Both the position numbers and the translations under genes were made by a program. A stretch of 64,000 nucleotides of DNA from Thuidium tamariscinum (lineage: Eukaryota; Streptophyta; Bryopsida; Hypnales; Thuidiaceae): the NCBI GenBank assembly GCA_947034885.2, contig OX344752.2:16306001-16370000 (forward strand). The letters run 5' to 3'. Below the pieces are notes generated by a model, which saw nothing but the letters and a program-made list of their open reading frames with translations, had not been told where the DNA came from and made no database searches. The number at the start of each line of letters is the position of its first letter. Position 1 is the stretch's first letter. Of the stretch, positions 23,766-36,274 are shown in pieces.

Positions 23766-26531
23766 ATGGCGTTTCCGTGGAAGATGTTGCTCGGCCCGGC
23801 GTTGCTGATGGGCCTCAAAGCTGCGCACATCGACTACGACTTGCCGCGCAATTTGCTCGTCATCCGCATCTTGTACGGTTTGGCACAGCTTGCGATTTTC
23901 GCTTCCTTGGGCTTGATTTACCTGCGCATCAGCCGCGACGGCGATGAGAAGAAATCTGTGAAGGTTAAGGTGCCTTCGCTGACGTAAGTGTTCTTTCTTT
24001 GCGTTCGGGTCAATCTCCGCCCTGCTCTGGGTGTAAATTAGGGTTTCGTGGGAGGCGTTGGTGCAACTTGTGTGTTGGTGATCGGGCGTGCGTGGTTCGT
24101 TTTTTTGTGGTTTGGAAAGAGTCGTGTTGTAGTCTATGAGCTTGCGCGTGTTTTTTCTTTCATGCTCGCTCGGAGTGTTGATTTGAACCTGCAGTCACAG
24201 TTCGTGTCGATTCGCACCTGCGGTCTAATTCCTTGGCAAATGGATGTGACCGACTAATTAGCGAGTGTTTTTATGAATTTCATGGGTATGTGGGTATTTC
24301 TAGGGCTCCTAGGCTCCCCGATAGACTCATGCGAGAGTATACTTGTGTCACTCGAGTTAGTCACAAACAGTAAGGTAGTCACATGTAAAAGCACTCCGAA
24401 GTCCTTACAGTGGATGAAGGAGTAGAAGGTTTTGTAACACGTACTGCATTACAGCATTATGTCTTGTAACAAATAATTTTGTTTTTCCTTATGATTAAGA
24501 AGTAATATATATTTTACTTACTGTCTCAACTTTTGGTCTAAGTTATTAACAATAACACGTATACTAATTTATCAGCTTTTGGGCTGTTCTAAATCAAAGC
24601 GAGGTGTACTTGCAAAGATGTTATGAAGAATTAGTAATGGTTTACATCTAGAATTTCTATTTGAGGAATTGGAGTAGGGTGGAATTCTGTAACATATATG
24701 AGATATGAGATTTTAACGCTTATCGACGAAACGAGTGTAACAAGTGTGAGGTTGAACATAGGGCTTCAGGTTAATGTTTTACGTTAATGTTCGGACTAAG
24801 TAAACTTCTCCTTCATCCAAACTAATCCCTAGACTCTCCCGTTCAGATGATGATTACCCTAATAATCAAGATCTACTTTGTAGCCTACGTTTATAAGGGT
24901 CACTTTGTGGTACTTCTACCATGTAAACCTTTCTGCATTGTTCCCACCCTTACCATCTTGATTCTCGTTTTTTAGTCTTCTTGAGTAAAGAATTACGATC
25001 TTTTCAGATGCCAAGCTCAAGATGTACTTATTACGAACATTTAAGTACTTTCTTTTCCATGATGTTCTCTGGCTCCGAGTACTTGTAGTGATAATCTATA
25101 TGTGATTCTTTCTGCTTATGATGCAGAGGAGGGCCTGTTGAAGAAAAAGAGATAACACATAAGGACTACGATATGTCCGAACTTCAGAAGCTGGCTCAAG
25201 GTTTCGGAATGGTTAGTGTTTTTGCTTTGTCCGTCGAATTTTTCATTATCGTTGCAATCGATCGAGCTCCAAACGTGTGGAAGGAGTCTCATCTTAAAGA
25301 ATTCCGCATTATATTCACAAAGTAATTGATGATGTGTTCATGCCATTGACACCAACTTAATAATTTCTCAACGCGAGGACTATATTGATCTAATGTTTAG
25401 TGAGAACCGTGCCTATTATGAACCTTGTCAACGTAATGGAGGTTCTTTTGTTATGCTTTCCATGTACTCGGTAGAAATAGCTTCTTCCTTCTTCTCATGG
25501 GGCTCTGCGAATGTTGTTTGTGGATTAGATCCGAAGTTCTTTATCAAATTTAGTTAGGATTCTAATGTTTGTCTACTGTATGTATGCAGAGAGCCGCAAT
25601 GACCGTTGGTATTCATGTTTATATGGCAGTTGTGCCCGCACTTCTTCTACAAATGGGTATTTCCCTCTAGAACCCTTCTATCATACATTTAGGCTTCGAT
25701 TTTCAGCATGTATAATGACTTACTAGAGTTTTGCCTTCCTGTGCGACTTGCTGAAATTTAAACGCAAATAACATTGTCATTTCTCACTGACAATGATTGT
25801 GGATGCAGTGACTGAACCGATTTCTTTGTACGACCATGCTCTATTTGCCTTATACATTCTAAAGAAGGATCCCAGCAAGGATGACAAATTGAAGCGACCT
25901 TTTCCCGTGGAGTCACCAATGGCCAAGTAATTTCTCAACACACAGAAAGGGAAATGTTTTTAGTTATATTTTAATTATCTGCTGCCCAGATTTTATCAAT
26001 ATTAGTATGGCTTGTGACTTCCTAATATCCTAATGAAAAATATTCTGAAATTTAATAACTCCTGGCCTCGTAGGGCGAAAGCCGTTAATCCCTGGTCTGT
26101 GAGATTTCAAAGTGATAATCAGCACGAACTTGCAACTAGGGGCTATGAATCTTATTTCATATTTGGGGCTAGGGCTCAGTTTTGAAGTAGCTACATAAGT
26201 ATACGTGAGAACCTAGCAAGCTTTCTCACGTCACTAGCTTGTGTTGATGCAATATGCATGTTTCAAAGTCATCACCTTAAACCTGTATACCTTCTTTAAT
26301 ATAATTAATGGAATGTTTCATCTTTTGGTTTTCCCTGCCCACAATAGATTTGAAGCCATGAAGAAGGAGCTTGCCGCAGAGCAGGAACGTCAGGTCAAGA
26401 AGAACGACGATGACGTCGGTGAACCAACACCGGCAATTGAAGATTCTGCCAACACCACGGGAAGCCAACCGTTGTCGAGGGCAGAGAGAAGACCTCGACG
26501 TGTTGAAAGCGCTGATGTTAACGAAGAGTAG
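23766..26531 (+). CDS. Pho88/SND3-family ER membrane protein
   Basis: Five exons: 23766-23983, 25127-25211, 25590-25656, 25809-25926 and 26348-26531, in phase, 223 residues. The start is the ATG in MAFPWKM; the frame is open upstream without another ATG. Features in order: hydrophobic N-terminus, a predicted membrane helix at about 30-55 (LVIRILYGLAQLAIFASLGLIYL) containing the family's RILY, then THKDYDMSELQKLAQGFGM, a second hydrophobic stretch (MTVGIHVYMAVVPALLLQ), EPISLYDHALF, the conserved LKRPF, and a charged Lys/Arg/Glu-rich tail of about 60 residues. Yeast Pho88 (Snd3) shares RILY, DYDL-E and LKRPF. It was named for effects on phosphate transport and later shown to act in SRP-independent ER targeting; in plants the role is inferred from family. 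The tail is longer than in yeast, where the whole protein is about 190 residues. Confidence 0.88.
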
Positions 26532-27189
26532 GAAGGGTTTTGTGTAGTCCCCGCTTGTATTGACAAAAGAGAGTCGATGTTATTGATGCTCTATTGTTTT
26601 GGAGTTACATGAAGTGTAGTTACAAATTAAATCAGTTGCTCAGCTCCAACATCGGTAGTATTTCCGACACGTTAGTGCAGATTCTGTTTTAAGGGTTCTA
26701 CATTCAAATTCTTGGCATGCTCTTTTTATTTCCTTTAGTAAGGTTGCACAGAAGTCTTGTAGACACCCCAGATTTTTCCTACATATATGAAACATTAGGT
26801 ACTCTTGTTTGTATGCCATTGGCTGATCACTCTTTTTTCCCACATGGCAATGGAATGGGAATGATGTTCTTCACAGTAGTCGAGGATTAACTTACAGCAT
26901 GCCTGCTTTTGACAATTACATGTCCAGTGTTTGTTAGAACAGATGGTAGTCTGAATATGAGAGCCAAGGGTTGATTTGGGGTACACCCAAACCATATTTG
27001 AATATCTATGTAATATTATTGTTACATAAAAGCATGTTAATGTTATATTTTTGTACATTTGATATCATTTGTTATCATTTGTGAGCCATTTTTTTCTCTC
27101 TTGCAGTTTTAACCATGTAAGGATGGGCTGGTCACTGTGGAAATTATCCTTTTTGAAATAGTGTGAAACATGTACTTTCAAGAAACCCA

Positions 27190-27300
27190 AAGTACTCATT
27201 GGAGGTCAAACTATTGTGTGAGATCTCCCCTTTTTGCACAAAACTCTAAGGATAAACAATTGCACTTTTGTCTTGTATGGAAGAGTTTTCTGTCATCATA
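27190..27300 (+). repeat. Dispersed repeat family R1, copy 3
   Basis: Diverged copy of 12840-12975 and 21296-21425: CATTGGAGGTCAAACTAT, AGATCTCCCCTTTTTGCACA, then AGAGTTTTCTGTCATCAT. The pogo-like MITE begins only four bases further on. Confidence 0.65.
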
Positions 27301-27303
27301 TTA

Positions 27304-27492
27304 CAATAGAACCTCTCTTATTAAACTGTCTCTAGGCTGATAAACCTCTTTAACTCAATGTGTCAGACTGGTCCGGGACTCAACCAAATTACAAAGGATG
27401 TGAATAAATTAGACCCTCTTTAAGTAAATAAACCTTTGTAACTCAATATGTCAGATTGGGCTGGGACCAAGTGAGATATAGAGGTTCTACTG
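27304..27492. mobile_element. pogo/Emigrant-like MITE with TA target duplication
   Basis: Left end CAATAGAACCTCTCTTATTA and right end, read inverted, CAGTAGAACCTCTATATCTC; both are flanked by TA (27302-27303 and 27493-27494). The CAGTAGAACCTCTATA terminus matches the known termini of Emigrant/Lemi MITEs of Arabidopsis (pogo, Tc1/mariner), and an internal GGGACCAAG is also typical. The interior holds two imperfect copies of a unit of about 75 bases (AAACCTCTTTAACTCAATGT against AAACCTTTGTAACTCAATAT). At 189 bases it is non-autonomous. Confidence 0.85.
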
Positions 27493-27700
27493 TACAGGGT
27501 TTAAGATTTGATCTTGAAAGAACATGACCCCAACCAAGGTAGTTATTGAAATGTTCCAATTATTGAACTGAGCTTAATAGATGTACGGAGTACTATTTAT
27601 CAGTGGACAATGAAAGCATCCATTGGACACATAAGTTTTAGTCTTGAGTGACATTCAATGTGACGAAAAGTAGCAAACAATGTTTTTTCCATTAATTAAC

Positions 27701-27725
27701 AGACCCCCCCCCCCCCCCGGGGTCT
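27701..27725. repeat. C15 tract inside a short inverted repeat
   Basis: Fifteen C residues (27704-27718) are followed at once by GGGGTCT, so AGACCCC and GGGGTCT can pair. Homopolymer length is prone to sequencing and assembly error. Confidence 0.8.
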
Positions 27726-28149
27726 CACTCTCAGATAGGTCAAAGTAGGACATTAACTTTAAAGTGATGGATTCTGGTGGATGAGGTTTCTGTGAGCTCT
27801 TCATCTGTGAGTACTGACGAAGTTGTTGAGTGGTGTGCCATCTGGACTCTGGAGTTTCTGGACCGGTAATGAAGGAAGGAATCGGCTCACATATATAATA
27901 TTGCAATAATATAAAATCAATGCAGATTTCTACCTCAGCATAGCAATTGAAGTTATATTACCTGTTTTTTTAACAAATAGAAAAACCACTGCATTGAAAT
28001 TAAACCAAGTGAGCTCAAAGCATCAAGCCACGGGACTAAGGTATCAAGACAGGGAAAGAAGTTCTAATTTAATTTGTTAAATTGTTGCAATATTTGAATG
28101 CAGTTGAATGAACATATTGCAATTATTATTTTTAACCTCTAAATTGCCA

Positions 28150-29024
28150 TTTCTAGTACAAGAACCAAATTTTAGAAGAAAATAACACATATTTTTAAAC
28201 ACATTTAATTGTAGGATGTTGTAGTATGCAAGTTTGAAAAGATGTAGAAAAAATTTCAGAAATTCAAACCCAAGAGAATAGTGTTTGAATTGACAAAAAT
28301 CCTTTTTTTGGCCTTGCAAAAAATTGGGTAGCTACACTTTACAAGGTCACATTTGTATTAAAAAAATATCTAAAATAATGGTGTTTTTTTTAGATTCAAT
28401 CTTCAAAGTTAGTTGACAACATGCTTGAAAATTTTCAAAGCATTTGAAATTGTACAACATGTAGAAAAAATATAGTAAGTTGAAAGAAACAAAGAATTAT
28501 GTAAATACTAAATTGTTAAGAATTTGATTATAGTATTGAAAAATGACAATTCCAATGGTGGTAATGTTGTAATAAGCAATCTACACCCAATGTTTTGTTT
28601 TGTTTTTAAATATTGAAAATTGGATTAAATGAAGGACTTCAAAGTTTATTGTAGAGCAAGGAAATCCATAACTATCCCCAAACTAAAACTCCTCATAACT
28701 TTCATCTTATCAATCAAATTGGAATGATTTGAAACTTTCCACAAATACAAAAATTTAGAAGATCAATTTCAAATTTTTACTTTATTAAAAAATAACTAAA
28801 TTTTTTTTTCCAAGCTACAGATCAAGGGATTAAAACTACATATCATATAATAACTTTTTGAGCATCTAGTCAAAAGTTGTGAAAATTGTCAAGTGTAAAA
28901 GCTACTCCTTAAGCACATATTGTGTCAAAATTTCAAAGAAGAAAAATATAAAATGCATTTGAAGCGACCTACCCAAAATTGCTAAATTGCAAAAAAATAT
29001 ATAATTTAGGCATTTTGGGGTTAA
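28150..29024 (+). repeat. Decayed copy of the element at 53-56 kb
   Basis: Collinear with 55270-56143 over several hundred bases. Landmarks: GATGTAGAAAAAATTTCAGA against GATGTGGAAAAAATTTCAGA, TTTGAATTGACAAAAA, TTCACAAGGTCACATTT-like, ATTGTACAACAT, AACTACATATCAT. The right end CATTTTGGGG followed by TTAA (29021-29024) corresponds to CCTTTAGGGG and TTAA there. The left end is not clear. Confidence 0.75.
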
Positions 29025-30129
29025 ATTATATTTCAATACTAAATGCATTCATTCTATTTACTACAAATATATTGCATTGTTTTAAAATTGGTAGACACAA
29101 GCAATCATTTGTCAATACTAATGTTTATATTGATGAAGACAAAGAAGAATAGGAAACATAGTAAATTTTACATGCACTTATGCTAGCTTGCTCACTAAAA
29201 TGATTTTATAATCAAGTTGTGATTATTTTTTCTTCAATAATGCTAAATGATTTAATATGTTGTTTTAGTTTTTAATAAAAATAATAGTAATACATAAGAA
29301 CACTTACCATTAAATTGAAATATACATTGTACATTAAACATTGTTTAGAATTTTTTTTTTAAATTTTTAAATCATATTAAATATTTATTCATATCTTTAA
29401 AAAATATTAATCTAATTTATGAAGTGAATTTAAACCTTTTCTTCTTAAATTCAAAGATTTTCTTGTTTTCATATTTTTCTAATTTTTCTAATTTAAGAGC
29501 AATGTAATTTTTGAAAATTTGACTTATGAACAACTTTTGTGGCCTTGTGCATTTGCCCAAGTGTTTTTTATGTGATAACCTATGTATTCTTTTAAATTTT
29601 AATTTTGAAAATAATTTATCTATAATTCAATTCAATTTATGGAAACAAAATTCAATTAAAATCTTTATAGTTTTCACACTTAAAAACCAAAAGTACAAAA
29701 CAACTTTGGTGCATTTCTACTCATTGAGAGCTTTTTGGCAATGTCAAGAATGACATCTAAAACTCCTACACTCCATTTTTCATAATTTAATTCAATTTAT
29801 AATCTTAAAAATTGCTCACAAATCCATCATATGTCCAAAAGCAATAATATGACTTTAGTGTAATCCTTGTCAAGTCAAGCTCTCCAATGGTATAAAGAGA
29901 ATGACTCCGGTGAATGTATAGCTCAAGATATTTCAATGTTACATACAAAATAAATTAGAACAAAAGCTACCATTGTATTTTAACTTTATTTGCATTCAAT
30001 TTTTACTTTGCATACATAAGTGAACATAAACGGTGTACACTCTTGATTGAGAATGAATTAAGAAATCAAATTCTTTTCTTTAAGGTATTGATGTTAAAGT
30101 TTTGTTTTTAATTGATTTAAAAGCTCAAT

Positions 30130-30270
30130 TCTTCTTTTTCTTCTTCTTCTTCATCTTTTTTCTTTTTTCTTTCTCTTCCCCTTCCTTTTTCCTTTTTTCC
30201 CTCCCCCTCCCCCTCTTTTTGCCTTTTTATCTAGGAGTAGGCCCCGGCGGCCCCCCCCCCCCTCCCTCCT
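30130..30270. repeat. Polypyrimidine tract with C12 run
   Basis: About 140 bases almost wholly C and T on the plus strand, passing from CTT-rich to CCCCT-rich and ending in GGCGG followed by twelve C residues (30251-30262). Polypurine on the other strand, so triplex-capable. Simple sequence with no coding meaning. Confidence 0.85.
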
Positions 30271-30349
30271 AAAAACTGAGAGCCGTTGATTATTTTGAAA
30301 AAATAAATCACAAACCATTCCCTCCACCGTTGATCTAAAAACACTTTGA

Positions 30350-30501
30350 TATACATATGTATACATATATGCATATGCATACATGGGTACGGATATGAGC
30401 ACATACTAATATACATATGCAAGTATACATATACATATACATATACAAATACAAATATGCAGATATGCATATCCAAGTACGCATATGCATATGCATATGT
30501 A
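30350..30501. repeat. TACATA/GCATAT simple-sequence array
   Basis: Degenerate array of six-base units TACATA, GCATAT and TACAAA. Open frames on both strands here are translations of the repeat. Confidence 0.85.
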
Positions 30502-31352
30502 CTTGGGAATACACAGATTAGCCAATGTAATTTTCTGCAACCAGCGACCCAATGGGAATGCTCTTGTTACCATTGAGAGTGTTCAAAATAAATGTCATTG
30601 TTGTTGCATATAATTTATTTACAATCCTTGTAACAGATTGTCGCCTTCAGTAGCAATACACCACTTTTGAAGGTTCCTAAAACATTTTTGAAGTACATCT
30701 TGTATTCAAAGAATGTGTTGGAATTGGCTTTCAAATGCCGTTTATTGTTGTTATATAGAATGTAAAAACATCAAAAGTTTGTACCCAATGAAGACAATAA
30801 GGAGTAAAGTCATTCAATGAATAACTTTCAGGTATCTAGTATAGAAACAACTGAAACACTGCGCCTATTCATCCATGAATTTGATAATTTGAACATTTTT
30901 GGCTTGGCTACCTCAGTAATAGGGCAGCTTCCTTTCCGGTTAAATTCAAGGAATTCACGAAGAGCAAGAAACATCCAATCGAAATCATACAAATAAATAG
31001 ACCTTGCATAGGATGAAATTGGATGTACCTTCTTCGGAAGTGTTGCATGTTACCTGAATGAAGAAGTAATTGATAAAGAATAAAAATGTACTGGAATACT
31101 TACCAACTGTTGCAATGAACATCGACACACACAAAAATTGTATTGTATATGCCACGAATGCTGCACCACCCTCACACCAAGCTACACTGATGAGAATGGT
31201 GCGACTGGGATTGTTCAAATGAGTACCCGAGGGTATGAACAGGAAAGGTAACAGATGATGCCTCAAGCCAATAAGACTCAAGTCTTGGAGGGGTTGTCCT
31301 ACGTGCTAATAGCACACTCAGAACACAAAATTACAGCTCCTAAGCGAATATG

Positions 31353-34300
31353 CTATGCACGACCCCTTTTCCTTGAAGGAGCAGGAGCAGGAGTCATCGA
31401 GTTCTGGCCTTTTCTCTGCAATGCCAACAGCTGCTTGTTCTTCTCCTTGACTTCCAGTTGTGTGAGCTTGAGGTCCTTCTCTAACTTCTTCATAATCTTC
31501 ACAAAGTGGTCGAAGACCAAACCTAAGGTCGCTCTCTTGTTAGCTTTGAAATCCCACGGCATTTGGACTATGTACCTGCCACTTGGATTCCAAGTTTCGA
31601 TCTCCAAGGCAGCAGCTCCAACGGCATTGGCCACTACAGGACCATACTTTTTGCGGAGCATAGTCAATGTCTTGTCATCATCATCAATCACGTACTGCAA
31701 AATTTACAACAAACGCATCACTTCTTTTAAGGAAGCAAGAAATATCGTTGTATGTGATTTTATTTGAAACACTGAAAAGCATGTGATTTTATTTACACCA
31801 GATTGCAAGTAATCGAGAGCAATGATCCTTTCACGTCGATCACATTTTTCGGCGAAATCGATGTGAATGGAAGTATGGAACATTTTTCTCAATATCGAAA
31901 TGAAGAAACCAGGGTTAGAGGAATCAAACCTTCAAATTTTCCCCGTTGCCATCGCGCACTCTCTTCAGTGGAAGAAAGTCTTGGCTTCGTAATTTTTCAT
32001 CTATCTCACTCGTCCATTCCGAGAATGCTTCATCGCTACTGAACTTATCTTTACAAACCGCAAGCCATCCTTCGGTATGTAGCTCGCCCAGGTTCTTCAC
32101 CCCAATCTCTGATGTCCCGTACTTGTGTAACATCTAGTTCCCAAATCAGATTAAAAATCAGCCGAATTAGATAGTCAGTTGTGCATGTGAAAGAACATAC
32201 TATCTTACTAAGACCGCATTTCTAGGATCTTGAATTGACACGTACCTTCGAGTATAATATTGTGTCCTTAGCAGCCTCAACTTCATCGTTCGCTTGTCTC
32301 TGGGCCGTTGCCAATGTACTTACAAGAGAATCCTTATCTTCCATATCATCTTGAAGATCTTTCAACTTTTCTTCCAACTCCGCAATTTTCTGGTTGGTGC
32401 AGTCGTTTTCAAAATCAGTCTCCGCTCTCTGAGACCCTACAATCTCAGCCTTCTTGGCTTTCTCCGCCTCCAACTGCTCTGCTACTCGCTGACTCTCCAA
32501 TTCGCGGCTCTGCTTCGCTTGGAGTTTCTTCCGTTGTTCTTGTAGTTCGTTCTCAAAATTTTCCCTCTCTTCCTGCGAACATGCGGTCAAATCTAAGCGT
32601 TTGCATCTGCTATAATGAAATAGATAAGAGAAAGACATGAATTACATAGTAATCGTCAATGGGCTACACTTCACCCCTGTGATGAGACTATTGCGTGTCA
32701 TCATGTTGATACAAAATCGAACGATGAGTTTGTAACATATCTCACTGTGTGTCCAGTGCAGTAAACATTAAAAGTGGAGTCAGAGTGCCAACCTTGTGCT
32801 TATTGATGAGCTCAACCTGTTTAGACTCTTGGGCTTGGTACTGCTTGAGTTGACCCTTAAGCAATGCCAATAATCTTTCGGACTGCGCATGGAACCAAAA
32901 GAATTCGATCGTCAGAAACCAACACAGGATATTGACAAACAAATGTAGGACTTACAATTAGTAAGAAGGAAGTGCTATTGAATTTGCTAATTACCTCCTC
33001 TTTCTCTTCACAGTGTCGGGTCTTCTCAGCCTCATTCTCCAAATTCAACTTTTCATGTTCAGTGATCTTCCGTTCTAGCTCCAGCATCCTGCTCTCGGTT
33101 ATCAATCGGAGGGCGCGCATGTTCCTCTCATGCTCTTCTGCTACTGAAGATTGCGCTCGCTGCAAATCCTCAAGTTCTGCAGACAGTTGCAACGAGCACT
33201 TCAGAGACATCGCAAACAATACCCCTCGTAACTGTCACCATCACTAAGAAATAAGCTATAATTCAAATAACACACCGTTTTACCTTTTTTATGAGCCTCG
33301 TTCAGTTTTCGCGTCTCTTGTTCAGCTTGTTCACGCTGAGAAGTGACATAATCCACTTGATTCAACAAGCTCCAGTTCCGAAGAGAAGTTTCTTTCAAGA
33401 CATCGTCCTTTTTAATCACGGCATCCTTGAGAACAACCACCTGTTGAAGTGCTTTAATTTCCAGCTCCCTAACAATGTCCGGCAAACTTTTCAAATCACC
33501 GTTCGACTTCAGGTGGTCACAGAGAAGCTTGTTAGAGCTCTCGACATCCTGCACAAGTGACACAATTCCGTCACTATCATAAATATAACCTCTAAGGAAT
33601 AAAACAAAATAAAGTTCTCTGCAAAAAAATATACCTTCTTAGTAGCCATCCATCCATACAAGTGAGTGCCACATTTACTTGGATAATCTTGTTCAAAATC
33701 CTTACGTCCTCGCCTCTTGTAATAAAAACTGCTCTCAAATGCTTCGGCATCCTTGAAACCATCTATTGAGTTTCGAAACCCAATGACAGCCACACCGAGA
33801 TGACCTCTAAAATCGTAGAGTACCTTCACCGATTCTGGATAAAAGGCCTGAAAACAATACATTATCAACAACGAAATGGTTTAGTAGTAAATTTAATGAG
33901 AAGACGGTCGGATATCACATATTCGAATCAAAGACGTCAACCTATTTAAAGAGGCAAACATGGAAAAGAACTAATAAATACCTTGAGCTTTTCTTTAATT
34001 TCTGCTGCACCAGCACCAATTCGGAAATCATCTCCAGGCCTTCGAGATTGGATCTCTATGTTTTGCAAAATGCCCATCCACGGGCAAACCCGTTTTTCCT
34101 CGATGTCCACCCTGGAAGGTATGATTTGCTGTAAATGCACGACTCGCTCCGCCTGAGGCTGTGCCTTTGCTGCCATATCTTTTTCTAGGTATTCTTTCAA
34201 GGCACGATGCTTTCCGGCAGGCACAGGGCCCCGTTTCCCTTTCCCAACTCCAACAGCATGCTGCAGTATTTCACTATATTTGTAGTCCTGCTTCTTGCGA

Positions 34301-34437
34301 CCCGGGGAAAATGGGCATCTGTATGTGCCGTCAGAGTTTACACACTTAATTCTCCCATCTTTAAGACTTGCCTCGGCCTCCTCATACGCCTCATTCACTT
34401 CGTCAGAGTCGTACGCGTCACTATCAGAGTCAGACAT
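31353..34437 (-). CDS. IDN2/FDM-type XS-XH domain protein of RNA-directed DNA methylation
   Basis: Eight exons on the minus strand: 34437-33982, 33847-33635, 33548-33284, 33176-32995, 32882-32793, 32572-32246, 32133-31930 and 31694-31353; about 692 residues. The start ATG begins a Ser/Asp head (MSDSDSDAYDSDE). Domains: zf-XS at about 28-85 (IKCVNSDGTYRCPFSPGRKK, KYSEILQHAVGVGKGKRGP), XS at about 115-225 (CPWMGILQNIEI, GHLGVAVIGFRNS, FEQDYPSKCGTHLYGWM), a long coiled coil at about 225-510 rich in Glu, Lys and Gln, and XH at about 515-640 (EIGVKNLGELHTEGW, LRKKYGPVVANAVGAAALE, NPSGRYIVQMPWDFKANKRA), then a basic tail SRKRGRA. In Arabidopsis, IDN2 and FDM proteins bind double-stranded RNA through XS, dimerise, and support Pol V-dependent siRNA-guided DNA methylation. 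The domain order fits that family and not SGS3, which lacks XH. A broken XH copy lies about 29 kb away. Confidence 0.94.
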
Positions 34438-36050
34438 CTTCCGACAGAGAAATCTGATTCAATTGATGCAATTAGTAACTGAAACTCAAACCAAAACTTT
34501 GCATGCCGCCTGCATTTGGGGTTGTACAGAAATAGTCTACTCACGATGCAATGCCCGTTTTGATGTGCGACAAAGCAAAATACACCAACATGTCCACAAA
34601 ATGCATTCTACTAAATGACACAACAATATAAGAATATAAAGAAGACTACATAAAAAGGAAGCATGTAGAATGAAAATTGATTGTGATTCTTGTCCCAAAA
34701 GCAACTGAAATTGGTGCCATTCCCCATGACCAAATTCACAATTGCGGAGTTCGCTCCGAAGTAGTTGCCTCCCAAGCAATAGTTTCAAATTTAAGACATT
34801 AGCATCTTCCAATGAAAACGGATGGAATCTGCTTGAGAAAACTGAGGAAATATGCTATTACAGGAGGTGCAGAAAAGACTAATACAAAAAATAGGCCCCG
34901 AGTGTGATGCAAATAACCTGAAAGAAGGCTTCACGTGTTGCGGCTTGTTGTCGATTAAAATTCAAGAATCAATGCGCTAAGTTACACTTCAAGGTTTCGA
35001 AGCTGCCAGCTGTTGAACAAGCAATTAATCAAATCTCGAAGTAAAACCAACTGGGGCACCCTCACCTAATGCACATCATATATGTAGATTCTAATCAAAT
35101 ATGGCTTCCATTTCAAGACTACATTTCACATCCAAGATGTCTCTCTACCTCGCCTGATATATTCTAACATTTTCATCGCTTAGCAGACCACCGAGACCAG
35201 AAGACAAACCACTCACCGCGGTGATTTCTCCCCGTTCTATGCTTTCATTGCCATCGCCGCTGACGACACCTTGCCAGCCTCAGCCTAAGCACTCGGGATT
35301 CAGATTCTCAAGATTTGCTACTTACACAAATGCAGAAATTACAGCTCACCAAAACCGGATAGCATCTTACTGAGAAAAAAAATAAAGGCGCAACCCTAAA
35401 CTCATCCGAATGGAAAAGCTGAGGATGACTTCCTCAATCTCAGATAAACTACATCGAAAAATGGCCATAACCACCTTCCACTCTGCATCAAATCACACAA
35501 CACTAACAAGTGACTTACAACTTGTGCAACCACTTGCAGACTTTTACTAAAAACTTATTGCATAACTGAAACGAAGCTTCAACAATACTATTCCTACATC
35601 TCTTCAGTGAGAAAATATGAAAATTGCCACGCGACACAATGCAAGTAGACAACGGCCTTTGATGCTTACGAGTTTGCTCGCGACGTAAGAACTTCGACTC
35701 CACAATTCCCCGCAAGTGATGAAATCCAGAGACCTTCCGGCGAGAAAGAGAATCAGGGACCAGCGTCATGAAGTGCACAAAAAATTTGGCAATCGAGAGC
35801 AAGCTCGGGCACGCAAAAATGCCTCGAGGCTGCCAGAATCTCGACTTCTCGCGCTTCTATCTCTCTCCTTGGACGAAGGTTCAGAGAACGGATGAACGTG
35901 GATGAACGTGGATGAAATGTTTAAGTCATTCGTTCTCCGTAATGATAGCTTTTCGTACAAGATTGCAAGGCCTGGTCTACGGCTATTGAGAGCAAGTCAT
36001 GTTAGCACTCATTTGTCCTATTAATACGTGTGACTATTGTCGCACTATTT
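34438..36050 (-). promoter_or_regulatory. Upstream region of the FDM-type gene
   Basis: Raised GC at 35200-35930 and no credible frame suggest promoter plus a long, possibly spliced, 5' leader read on the minus strand. A 10-base unit GATGAACGTG is repeated in tandem at 35891-35910. A telo-box-like AACCCTAAA lies near 35393. Transcription start not determinable. Confidence 0.4.
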
Positions 36051-36051
36051 A

Positions 36052-36274
36052 AGGTAGGTACACCCAAAAGCGCCACTTATTCATACTGAGCCTAGTTCCT
36101 GCTATTAATTAGTTCAAATTTTTATGTAGTCTTGTTGGCAAGTGAAAGCATGTTCCAACGCACCAAAGAACGCAGGATTTGGATACCGTATGCACATATA
36201 TTTCCGAAATCAGTCATGTTCACAAACTGTAGATGGCGCTTTTAGGAATAGGGCGCTTTTGGGTGTACCCACCT
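36052..36274. mobile_element. Short TA-flanked TIR element (MITE), AGGTRG family, copy C
   Basis: Left end AGGTAGGTACACCCAAAAGC (continuing GCC) pairs with a right end that reads inverted AGGTGGGTACACCCAAAAGC (continuing GCC): 22 of 23 bases match. TA borders both sides (36050-36051 and 36275-36276). The 223-base interior is noncoding. A second copy of the GGCGCTTTT motif lies just inside the right end. Confidence 0.8.

Larger units (their letters stand above)
26532..31352. other. Spacer with MITE, repeats and simple sequence, no gene seen
   Basis: Lies between two converging genes, Pho88 type (plus) and FDM type (minus), so both 3' ends are here. Contents: 3' UTR-like sequence to about 27130, repeat R1 copy 3, a pogo-like MITE, a C15 tract, a decayed copy of the 53-56 kb element (28150-29024), AT-rich sequence, and a block of simple sequence at 30130-30501. 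Frames over the simple-sequence block are repeat translations, not genes. Confidence 0.55.

Noticed and set aside
30151..30576. Overlapping frames on both strands, rich in Tyr/Ile/Met or Gly/Arg/Lys
   Set aside because: They are translations of the polypyrimidine and TACATA simple-sequence tracts.
31250..34440. SGS3-type identity for the XS-domain gene
   Set aside because: SGS3 has zf-XS and XS but no XH domain. The last two exons here encode a clear XH domain, which fits IDN2/FDM.
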